Shown here piece by piece: positions 48,701 to 55,594 of a stretch of 64,000 bases of DNA (position 1 is its first letter; each line of letters starts with the position of its first letter). The position numbers and the translations under genes were made by a program. The notes under the pieces were generated by a model, which had not been told where the DNA came from, did no database searches, and worked only from the letters and a program-made list of their open reading frames with translations. The stretch is from assembly GCF_900128505.1 (NCBI RefSeq), contig NZ_LT669940.1, positions 1,336,883-1,400,882 on the forward strand, written 5' to 3'. Source of the stretch: Parabacteroides timonensis (lineage in GTDB: Bacteria; Bacteroidota; Bacteroidia; Bacteroidales; Tannerellaceae).

Positions 48701-51521
48701 AGGTAGTACGCTGACTCTTCTGTATCATCCGGATGCGAATTATCAAACGAAAGCCAATGCTACACTGGAGGTTGCTGAAGATAAGGTGCTTACAACTACC
48801 TTTGACGCAATTATGCATACGGTTGCAATTAAAGTTGGTGAAAACGGAAGTGTTTCGGTGAATGGAACAACTTATACCGGAAACTCGAATATTTCCGTAC
48901 AACAAGGCTCCGAACTGACCGTACAGGCGATACCATCTGACAATTATGTCGGTTCGCTGACTTGTTCTGACAGCAAGGTGATAAGCAATGGCGTTGTCGT
49001 GGTAGACAAACCTTTTACAATCAATGTTTCATTCACGGAAAAGCCTAAAGAGCAGTTTGTAGTATCGGTTTCTGCTGTTCAGAATGGTAAGATACTATTG
49101 TATGATAAGGCCGGTAATGCGATCGATGCTGGTTCATCGGTTGTTTCCGGTACGGAAGTCAGTGTGTTGGCTGTTCCTGATCTGGGATATAAGCTGACAA
49201 ACGAAGGTTTAAAGAATAATGGTACTCCATTGAGCGGTGGTAAAATAGCAGTATCTGCTACTGCTTCTATCACGGCTGCTTTCGAAAAACAAACATTTGC
49301 CGTGACAAAGGCTGGGGATCATGCGACAATCGATCTTGCGCTCGCAGTTGAAAAGTCTGGAGGGGTGAGTTTGGACCAGGTAGAATATGGTACAAAACTT
49401 ACAGCCAACGTTACGCCTGCCGATGGTTACAAGCTGCTTTCTTTAGTCGTGAACGGCAAGGAGATTGCTAATGGTGGAACCTTTACTGTAACAGCAGATA
49501 CAAAAGTTAATGCCGTTATGCGTCAATTGGCAACGATCGTTATCGATAAGACACCGCAGACGTTTGTTTACGATGGAAATACGAAAGAATTTGTCGTAAA
49601 GACAATTCCGGCAGGTATCGGTGGATTTACTGTGGCATACGATGCTACTCCTAAAGATGCAGCCGAACATGATAAGAAGGCTTATAAGGTTACCATAACC
49701 CGTAAGGCTGATGATGTATATGCAGCAGTGTCACAAGAAATCAATGATGGACTTGTTATTCTGGCTGCCGAGATGAAAGGGGTTGCTATACCGACGGCTA
49801 GTGAAGGTAATTTAGGCAGTAATCCAAATTCGGATTTAGGTAATTATGCTTGGGATGGCAGTGTAGGAAGTGACGAACCTATCCACGATGCTATCTTTAC
49901 CCCGACAAGCGAAAACTACAAAAAGGCAACATTCTCTATTCTAACTGGTAAAGGTACGACTCCGGCAGAAGTAACTCTTGACTGGGGAGGTTTGAAAACC
50001 CGCAGTACAACTCCGAATGTAACATTCTCAGTAAATGGCGGTTCATTAACAGCCCTGAATGGTAGCGCCTTGCTTTCTTCCGGTAGTACTTTGTATGCAG
50101 AACAGAAGATCCGTTTGGTAGCTACCCCGGATGCTACACATGCTGCTAAAGTAAAATGGGCTGTTACCAATGGTACGCTTAGCGACGAAACAGATACGGA
50201 GGCAACGCTGACTTTGGCTGCGAATACTGTTGTTACTGCTACTTTTGCAGATAAGTCTTCTCCTAAATTCCCCGGATTGTCTGGTTTAGAAAACGTTGTT
50301 TATGATGGGACAATTTACGGAACAGGAACACCTGTTATAAAAAGTGGTAATGATGCGGTAACAGATAACTGGTCAATAACCTTCAAACAAGGCGGTGTTG
50401 CCACTTCTACTCCGATTAATGCCGGCACATACGATATTTATGTAAGCCGTCCGGCAGATGCAATTTATAGTGCAGTGATCGATCAAAAGGTCGGTTCCTT
50501 CACGATTGCTCAAAAACAGGTTACAGCCAGTGTTACTGCTGCAACTTCAGTCTTGAAAGGACAATCTTTAGCACAGTCCGTTCTTTCCGGAACGGCTGAT
50601 GTAGACGGTTCGTTCGTATGGATCGACTCGACTGTTCTGATGACAGCAACAGGTAACCAGAAAGCTAAATTCGTTCCAGCCAATATCAATTATAAGGAAA
50701 GCGGAGAGTTGACAGCGAATGTAACAGTCAACGAAGCTACCGGTGTAACCTTACGTACCTTGAATGTCACTATAACAAATCCGGAAAAGGGTACTGTTAC
50801 TATGACGTTGAACGATAGAGAGGTTGTGGCTGGTGCCAGTGTTACTAAAGATGATAAACTGATTGTTACTTATACAGCGACAGCAGCTAATTATAAGGCA
50901 TCGGCAACCATTGGCGGAAGTGATTACAAGAGCGGGACAGAATATATAGTACCTGAAAGTGGTAATGTGGAAGTTGCAGTTTCCTTTACCTGGAATAATC
51001 CGGGTACCGGCACTGATCCTGAGCCAGGTACTCCCACAGTAGATGTAACAGGAATTACCTTGGAGCCGACTAGCCAAACATTGGGCATAAATGAAACATT
51101 AGCCCTGAAAGCAACTGTTGCTCCTGCTGATGCAACAGACAAGGGAATTAGCTGGAGCAGCAGTGCCCCGGATATTGTTTCCGTAGATACAAAAGGAAAT
51201 CTAAAAGCACTGAAAGTCGGAACTGCTACGATTACGGCAACAACTAATGACGGTGGCTTTACTGCTACCTGCAAAATTACCGTATCTGTTCCGACAGGAA
51301 TCGAAGATATCCTGAGCGGAACCCGCGTCTATGCAAAAGATGGTTCTATCGTTCTGGAACCAGCGATGACTGTACAGGTACTTGTTTCCGATATGACCGG
51401 CCGTGTGATCTGGCAAGGTAAACTGTCTGAAAAGAAACAGATGGCTGTTTCGGCAGGTGTTTATATTGTCAGATTAAGTAACGCTAACGGAGTACAAACA
51501 CAAAAGGTTATCGTTCAGTAA
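45717..51521 (+). CDS. Very large secreted beta-rich surface protein
   Basis: 1,934 residues from ATG 45717 (signal peptide MNKILLTVFAVILSVTTNSGWA); the frame runs to 45660 upstream without support. Order: lectin/LamG-like sandwich (about 25-225); parallel beta-helix segments rich in NxT and turn motifs (about 228-870); divergent InlB B-type repeats (about 965-1270, with GSELTVQAIPSDNYVGSL); MBG/YDG-like domains (about 1270-1340 and 1500-1600, with VYDGTIYGTG); bacterial Ig-like group 2 (about 1774-1858, GITLEPTSQTLGINETLALK); and a C-terminal domain GVYIVRLSNANGVQTQKVIV, like type IX type A sorting or DUF6383 tails. Probably an adhesin or matrix protein; no catalytic motif seen. Monocistronic. 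Confidence 0.85.
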   Translation: MNKILLTVFAVILSVTTNSGWAQTSPIYQSCTLGSWENDRTEPLSWNISGDWITFSTKTEPHDNWFSWHGKTTQTNMTMTDNWVVETQLKLTDELLTRNGVRTSLWLNVFNEKGVNADWSILQFNIDNNTHTKGWQYWVSTGDGEWKDIPADKNIPVIAGTYTIKISYQNGKIIQYINNVEVNSYDAPGCKMSYVKGIIFNSFSFGDSYTTTWKVPSVKFVAGKSMVSTSEELKKAVADESVSSITLAKGNYTADLTIDRAIDIVGAGSGENGTTIIGIMNITATNGAKVNLSELHLTPNNINNKAITVGTASGTETPVVTATNCVIDKAQRGFNILSVGAQVYTKSTNIDVTYYAISLCNEKQKISIEGGTIQGWAAIMTTANGGLSSPKGDIASTGTEIVVNNATLISKILSNENYGVIVLQEKYNGISATITNSTLTAVGDNQITPQYSAILDIRSYNNVVTVTNSELNCTNGANEAGGAVVSLGWSHADFGREYEEDVHFSQVKDYSIPTTNTVTIGNDCRIAMKEGEKLVVTFRTTPNQEMDKLTIKGEIYTVSKGNVYRQYQEGYVDSKWVTVDDEGSPMATDAKSLKEQIEKATPNATINLLPVTYKLESPLQITKAIKLTSVNASQKATLEGNITIETDGVILNNLNIETESTGTKYWQKNAVSIIAQKATITNCDFKGSVQAGHGNEWIVNGIVLFPTNANLTYTVTGNTFTMFKGETADKKWTATAIIMADGYTLDKKENGQVVLPVVSNFNETAIANANTYTDCFADYIHMTNSKYVYSRTQSADGVADAWLSMNKGTIEAPAVTNSDVLTALNKTTKPALTDKAIAIRCSDAWLVTNENLAGNDLPVLVITKAEEGDYEVVRKTVAPTIDNTTLTASTIEAGQTLSASVLAGGKAITVTTGDKTVEIAGTFAWEDPKTVAAEGEHTYPVVFTPNDLSTYSVAKTTYTFSGKNAIKQYYTVTTGKCENGSVEIKEANAANRYLKGSTLTLLYHPDANYQTKANATLEVAEDKVLTTTFDAIMHTVAIKVGENGSVSVNGTTYTGNSNISVQQGSELTVQAIPSDNYVGSLTCSDSKVISNGVVVVDKPFTINVSFTEKPKEQFVVSVSAVQNGKILLYDKAGNAIDAGSSVVSGTEVSVLAVPDLGYKLTNEGLKNNGTPLSGGKIAVSATASITAAFEKQTFAVTKAGDHATIDLALAVEKSGGVSLDQVEYGTKLTANVTPADGYKLLSLVVNGKEIANGGTFTVTADTKVNAVMRQLATIVIDKTPQTFVYDGNTKEFVVKTIPAGIGGFTVAYDATPKDAAEHDKKAYKVTITRKADDVYAAVSQEINDGLVILAAEMKGVAIPTASEGNLGSNPNSDLGNYAWDGSVGSDEPIHDAIFTPTSENYKKATFSILTGKGTTPAEVTLDWGGLKTRSTTPNVTFSVNGGSLTALNGSALLSSGSTLYAEQKIRLVATPDATHAAKVKWAVTNGTLSDETDTEATLTLAANTVVTATFADKSSPKFPGLSGLENVVYDGTIYGTGTPVIKSGNDAVTDNWSITFKQGGVATSTPINAGTYDIYVSRPADAIYSAVIDQKVGSFTIAQKQVTASVTAATSVLKGQSLAQSVLSGTADVDGSFVWIDSTVLMTATGNQKAKFVPANINYKESGELTANVTVNEATGVTLRTLNVTITNPEKGTVTMTLNDREVVAGASVTKDDKLIVTYTATAANYKASATIGGSDYKSGTEYIVPESGNVEVAVSFTWNNPGTGTDPEPGTPTVDVTGITLEPTSQTLGINETLALKATVAPADATDKGISWSSSAPDIVSVDTKGNLKALKVGTATITATTNDGGFTATCKITVSVPTGIEDILSGTRVYAKDGSIVLEPAMTVQVLVSDMTGRVIWQGKLSEKKQMAVSAGVYIVRLSNANGVQTQKVIVQ

Positions 51522-51560
51522 CGGTTTATCACTCCTTCCGAAAGGAAGCTGACTAATACG

Positions 51561-51608
51561 AAAGGCTGTATCAAAAGGACTTTGGTTCCGGCTGATCCAG
51601 CCTTTTTC
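51561..51608 (+). terminator. Terminator of the large surface protein
   Basis: A 13-bp stem with one mismatch (AAAGGCTGTATCA with TGATCCAGCCTTT), a 19-nt loop and a T-run, 40 bp after the stop. Confidence 0.8.
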
Positions 51609-51717
51609 TTGATATTTAGTTCTTTTGTGATGCGGTAATCTGTTAGCAGATCTTTTTGTATCTGTATGTTTTATGTCCGGATAGATATATTTTATGAGGA
51701 ATCACGGTTGATTTTTG

Positions 51718-51725
51718 TATCTTTG
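51718..51725 (+). promoter_or_regulatory. Promoter -7 box for the DUF4491 gene
   Basis: TATCTTTG, a full TAnnTTTG match 42 bp before the ATG at 51768. Confidence 0.5.
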
Positions 51726-51767
51726 TTGGGACAGATCAAACTGTTTTATATTAAATAATACAATTGT

Positions 51768-52073
51768 ATGGATATGATAAATTTCGACGGTCTATTGATC
51801 GGGATCGCTACTTTTCTGATAATCGGGTTGTTCCACCCGGTAGTTGTGAAGGCAGAATATTATTGGGGAACCAAGTGTTGGTGGATCTTCCTCGTTTTGG
51901 GGATTGTCGGAACGGTTGCTTCCTTACTGATCGAGAGTGTTTTTGTCTCTGCTATCTGTGGAGTTTTCGCTTTCTCTTCGTTCTGGACGATCAAAGAAGT
52001 ATTCGAACAGGAAGAGCGTGTATTGAAAGGTTGGTTTCCGAAAAATCCGAAAAGACAATATCCGGAAAAATAA
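51768..52073 (+). CDS. DUF4491 family small membrane protein
   Basis: 101 residues with three membrane helices (about 8-27, 36-55 and 58-78). MINFDGLLIGIATFLIIGLF, HPVVVKAEYYWGTKCWWIFL and SSFWTIKEVFEQEERVLKGW, ending FPKNPKR, fit the DUF4491 family. It is an inner-membrane protein of unknown function. Own promoter; the small basic ORF follows 35 bp later. Confidence 0.88.
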   Translation: MDMINFDGLLIGIATFLIIGLFHPVVVKAEYYWGTKCWWIFLVLGIVGTVASLLIESVFVSAICGVFAFSSFWTIKEVFEQEERVLKGWFPKNPKRQYPEK

Positions 52074-52108
52074 TTGTACCTTTGTGGCTGTAATTAAATA
52101 GTACAGCT

Positions 52109-52357
52109 ATGAAGAAAAAAAAGAAAGTCTCTCCGTTGGACGAGTACATCAAGGCGAACCGTAAAGGGAGCCGGGAAGCGGAAATAGAGAATCATGGACG
52201 TCCGGTAAGTTATAACCGGATACATGTATCGAAAAAGGTTTATAATCGTAAAAGAGATAAGGCAGATGCCCAGGGGCGTCTGCCTTACTTGTTTCTATGG
52301 CCTGCGCAGGTATTTTCTGCCGGCTGTGCAATGCCTGTAAATTCCTTGCGCAGGTAA
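52109..52357 (+). CDS. Small basic protein whose 3' end runs into a repeat island
   Basis: 82 residues. The first about 52 (MKKKKKVSPLDEYIKANRKG, then SREAEIENHGRPVSYNRIHV and SKKVYNRKRDKA) are strongly basic and look like a conserved Bacteroidales small protein of unknown function. The last about 30 residues (QGRLPYLFLWPAQVFSAGCA and on) are encoded by a terminator-like hairpin and then by the 22-bp repeat island, and look like read-through into non-coding DNA. The ancestral stop may have been lost when the repeats arose. No ribosome-binding site of note. Function not assigned. Confidence 0.6.
   Translation: MKKKKKVSPLDEYIKANRKGSREAEIENHGRPVSYNRIHVSKKVYNRKRDKADAQGRLPYLFLWPAQVFSAGCAMPVNSLRR
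52261..52284 (+). terminator. Hairpin inside the 3' part of the small basic ORF
   Basis: A 10-bp stem GGCAGATGCC / GGCGTCTGCC with one wobble and a 4-nt loop, within the reading frame of the preceding ORF. It has only a short T-rich tail (TTACTTGTTT). Confidence 0.5.
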
Positions 52358-52390
52358 TACCGGCTACCTGCGCGGACAGTTTTTATTCTT
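52303..52390. repeat. Tetrameric 22-bp repeat island (core TGCGCA)
   Basis: Four units begin at 52303, 52325, 52347 and 52369 with TGCGCAGG, TGTGCAAT, TGCGCAGG and TGCGCGGA. Units 1 and 3 match at 15 of 22 positions; adjacent units match at only 7, 8 and 9, so the signal is mainly in the core. The first core with its flank, CCTGCGCAGG, is a perfect palindrome. The island lies in a convergent gap, covers the 3' end of the small basic ORF and touches the M28 peptidase stop. Confidence 0.7.
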
Positions 52391-53936
52391 CTTTCAGGTA
52401 AAGGCCTTCGCGTGACAGCTGATGATCCAGGTTGGCAACTCCCAGGCCGACGATAGCCATAACAGTAGCCGCGTGTTCTTGGTATTCCGGGATACTTTTA
52501 GTATAAAGGTCACGTTCGGTATGCCATATTTCGTCATAGCTGAAGTTGTATCCTTTGAAATCCTTTTCCATAAATCCGATAGTCGGTACTCCTTCTATCG
52601 CAAAAACGGAAGCATCTGTACCACCTGGTGTTTTGGGCTGTCTGCGGGGTTCGGATTCTTTCACTTCAAATGGATATTCCGGATTGATCTTCTGAATAGG
52701 AGCGCATATTTTTACGAAATCGTTATACATCGCTTTCGGTACGCTGATACCCACCGGAGGAGTAGGACCGCCGTCGCGGTTGAAGAGATTGGATATCTTA
52801 TCCAGTTTCTTCGGGTTACCTTTTACCCAAGCCGTTGCACCGAGCAAGCCGAATTCCTCACCGGCAAAGGCACAGAATAACATCGTGCGTTTCGGTTTGG
52901 CACCGGAAGTAGCGATCAGGCGGGCTGCCTCCATGACAGGAGTAACACCTGAGCCGTCATCAACGCCTCCCGTGCCTACGTCGAACGAGTCGAGGTGGCC
53001 GCTAAGCATGACGTATTCGTTGGGATATTGGCTTCCTTTTATCGAGCCTATTACATTATAATATTTTACAGGGCCAAGGCGGAAATGATTACGGATGTCG
53101 AACTCCAGCATAAAAGAACGACGCTCCTTCACCATCTGTTTAATAATGGCATACTGATGCTCGTCCAATTTGATATCGGGTACGGTCGGTAATTTATCAA
53201 TGGTCATTTCTTTATCGAATACGACATCTTTATCATAAAGGGCACGTAGAGGCACAGCGGCCGACTGGATGAAACCTAATACCCCGGCCTCACACATCTC
53301 TTTATAAAACAGTGCCGGAACATCTTCTTTGAGGGGTAGTAGCGGGTTGTTCGTCCTGTTCTCCCAGTTACCGATCATTATTTCCCGGTTCTTTTTGGCT
53401 ATCTCATTATTTTCAGCAATGATAACGGCACGACTGGAATCGGCAGAAGAAGAATGGGCGATCGGCCATCCGACATTATTTCCGTTGACCAACACCCAAG
53501 CTCCTTTCAACTGGCCTTTCATGCGGTCGAACTCTTCTTGCGTGCGGGGTTCCAGAAGAACATGGCCGCGTTGTAATCCTTTTGTACCGGAAGTATAGGA
53601 AGGTGTAACGAAATGAAGTTCCATCCCTTGCTCTCCAAGAAGTTTACCGAACCATGGACCCCGGTTGAAACCGACGGGCAGTGTTCCGGCTTCCTGCAAT
53701 TCTACTTCCAGGCCCCATTCTTTAAACTTGGATGCTACCCATTCGGTGGCATTGTCGTAGGCATCGGAGCCGATAGGGCGCCCACCGAAACGGTTGGTCA
53801 GGATATCCAAATGGTTCATTACCAGGTTATCGGTACGTCCTGTTTCGATGATTTTGTTTACTGCGGCATCCTGTGCCGGCAAGGAAGATGCAACCATACA
53901 AGCCATAGTTGCAAAAAGAAGTATAGTCCTTTTCAT
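52383..53936 (-). CDS. Secreted M28 family metallopeptidase
   Basis: 517 residues with signal peptide MKRTILLFATMACMVASSLPA. A protease-associated-like insert lies at about 130-250. The M28 core at about 300-500 shows VMLSGHLDSFDVGTGGVDDG (zinc His and bridging Asp), CAFAGEEFGLLGA (catalytic Glu), FNRDGGPTPP, and IWHTERD with the last zinc His. An active di-zinc aminopeptidase or carboxypeptidase of the periplasm is expected; specificity is not determinable. Monocistronic; the last repeat unit of the adjacent island overlaps its stop. Confidence 0.9.
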   Translation of the reverse strand: MKRTILLFATMACMVASSLPAQDAAVNKIIETGRTDNLVMNHLDILTNRFGGRPIGSDAYDNATEWVASKFKEWGLEVELQEAGTLPVGFNRGPWFGKLLGEQGMELHFVTPSYTSGTKGLQRGHVLLEPRTQEEFDRMKGQLKGAWVLVNGNNVGWPIAHSSSADSSRAVIIAENNEIAKKNREIMIGNWENRTNNPLLPLKEDVPALFYKEMCEAGVLGFIQSAAVPLRALYDKDVVFDKEMTIDKLPTVPDIKLDEHQYAIIKQMVKERRSFMLEFDIRNHFRLGPVKYYNVIGSIKGSQYPNEYVMLSGHLDSFDVGTGGVDDGSGVTPVMEAARLIATSGAKPKRTMLFCAFAGEEFGLLGATAWVKGNPKKLDKISNLFNRDGGPTPPVGISVPKAMYNDFVKICAPIQKINPEYPFEVKESEPRRQPKTPGGTDASVFAIEGVPTIGFMEKDFKGYNFSYDEIWHTERDLYTKSIPEYQEHAATVMAIVGLGVANLDHQLSREGLYLKEE

Positions 53937-54054
53937 TTTAGTGTTTGTTTAAGTCTTACAAATTAATGGATAAAAAAAGCTCTTACCAAATGAAAAGAGA
54001 AAAATAATCATTGAATCGTTACATAAATGTAAAAGTATAACCAAAATAAATAAA

Positions 54055-54062
54055 TACCTTTG
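54055..54062 (+). promoter_or_regulatory. Promoter -7 box for the metal-efflux operon
   Basis: TACCTTTG, a full TAnnTTTG match 19 bp before the GTG at 54081. It overlaps the apparent TTG start of the longer frame, so that start is ruled out. Confidence 0.55.
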
Positions 54063-54080
54063 CAACAAAATCGGGAGCGT

Positions 54081-54428
54081 GTGAAATCTATCTGTAATGC
54101 CATAGCAAAATATCTGCTGGTAGTACTCTTTATGAGTTACTACGTGGGGGGCACTGCGTTTACTCATACCCATTATTTCCCGACCTATTCGATTACTCAC
54201 TCTCACCCGTTCCTACCGGGAGCGGACGGATTACCGCATCATACGCATAGCTCTGCTGCATTCAATACCATTCAGGAACTGGATGATCTCCTGATGGAGG
54301 CGGCGACCTTGTGTCTTGCCTTGGTGACGGCTTGGGTACTTCTCTCTGTGTTTATTCAGAAACATCAGTATACAACCCCTGTACGTCTTGTACGTAATGT
54401 CAGTCTGCGTGCCCCGCCATTGTATTAA
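54081..54428 (+). CDS. His-rich small membrane protein preceding heavy-metal efflux genes
   Basis: 115 residues from GTG 54081, preceded by GGGAGC; the longer frame from 54060 starts inside the promoter box. One N-terminal hydrophobic segment (IAKYLLVVLFMSYYVGG) is followed by a His cluster, THTHYFPTYSITHSHPF then LPHHTHSS (about 28-56). A second membrane segment (TLCLALVTAWVLLSVFIQ) follows. The clustered His residues on the predicted periplasmic side suggest Zn, Ni, Co or Cu binding. It is the first gene of the RND efflux set, so a metal sensor, buffer or chaperone role is likely but inferred. No named family recognised. Confidence 0.7.
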   Translation: MKSICNAIAKYLLVVLFMSYYVGGTAFTHTHYFPTYSITHSHPFLPGADGLPHHTHSSAAFNTIQELDDLLMEAATLCLALVTAWVLLSVFIQKHQYTTPVRLVRNVSLRAPPLY

Positions 54429-54479
54429 ATAATCTATTCGCGACGAAAACAGAATTATTTAATACAACATAACAACAAT

Positions 54480-55589
54480 ATGAAACAATTACTTATGCTA
54501 TTGCTTCCGGCAATGGTATTGTGTTCCTGCAACTCAAACAAGCAGGACGATGAGGTTGCTATTGCCGTAACTTTGCGGGGCGACACGATACAAATAGGGG
54601 ATAAATCACCGATCTTATCCCGGTTGGAAACCGATGTGGTGAAAAAAGAAGCCTATCGCCTGGAATTTACCACTTCGGGAGTAGTAAGGGCCATACCTTC
54701 CGATTATGCTGAGATCGCTTCGCCGTTTGCCGGCCGTATCTCCAAGTCGTTTGTGAGATTGGGGCAGAAGGTGATGCCGGGCAGCCCGGTCTTCGAGATC
54801 AGTTCACCTTCTTTCTTTGAAACGGGCAAAGCTTATTACCAGGCCAAACAGGAGATGGAACTGGCTTTGAAAAGCCTGAAACGTGAAAAAGACTTATTAC
54901 AAAATAAAGTCGGTGTGCAGAAAGAACTGGAAGAAGCCGAAGTGAACTACGAACTGAAGAAGAAAGACTACGAAAATACTGTCGCTGCTCTGAAGGTCTT
55001 CCAGATAGAACCCGAAGATTTGGTACTGGGGCAACCGCTTGTTGTCCGCTCACCGATAGCCGGAGAGGTGGTGACCGACCGTATTGTGATCGGCCAGTAT
55101 ATTAAGGAAGATGCTGAACCGGTAGCTGTCATAGCTAATCTGAATAAAGTATGGGTAGCCGCCCATGTCAAGGAAAAGGATATGGGAATGATACAATCGT
55201 TGGATAGCGTGGAGATCCGTCTGGTCGCTATGCCTGACCAACCGCTTCCGGGAAAGATTTATCATATCAGCGAAATGCTGGATGAGGAAACCCGTTCGGT
55301 GGAAGTACTGATCGAATGCGACAACAGTTCCCACCTGATGAAACCAGCTATGTACGGAACAGTCCGATTGTGCGATCGTAGCGCTGAAATGATCCGTATC
55401 CCGGATTCAGCCATCCTTCAGGAAGAAGAGAGTGCTTATGTACTGGTTTCGCTCGGGAACAACAGTTACCGTAAGCAAAAGGTATCGACTTCTGTCAGCG
55501 AAGGAGGGAAAACGGTGATCCTTTCCGGCCTTGTTCCCGGTGATACGATCGTGACGACCGGAGCTTTTTATTTACTTGATGCCCGGTAA
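54480..55589 (+). CDS. RND efflux periplasmic adaptor (CzcB/CusB type)
   Basis: 369 residues with lipoprotein signal ending MVLCSCNSN. Membrane-fusion-protein layout: beta-barrel start (LEFTTSGVVRAIPSDYAEIA), barrel-sandwich/lipoyl half ASPFAGRISKSFVRLGQKVM, a short alpha hairpin (about 110-170), and the return lipoyl half VVRSPIAGEVVTDRIVIGQY. It links the inner-membrane pump to TolC in the periplasm. It lacks the Met-rich N-terminal site typical of copper CusB. The pump gene starts 5 bp later. Confidence 0.92.
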   Translation: MKQLLMLLLPAMVLCSCNSNKQDDEVAIAVTLRGDTIQIGDKSPILSRLETDVVKKEAYRLEFTTSGVVRAIPSDYAEIASPFAGRISKSFVRLGQKVMPGSPVFEISSPSFFETGKAYYQAKQEMELALKSLKREKDLLQNKVGVQKELEEAEVNYELKKKDYENTVAALKVFQIEPEDLVLGQPLVVRSPIAGEVVTDRIVIGQYIKEDAEPVAVIANLNKVWVAAHVKEKDMGMIQSLDSVEIRLVAMPDQPLPGKIYHISEMLDEETRSVEVLIECDNSSHLMKPAMYGTVRLCDRSAEMIRIPDSAILQEEESAYVLVSLGNNSYRKQKVSTSVSEGGKTVILSGLVPGDTIVTTGAFYLLDAR

Positions 55590-55594
55590 CCAGT

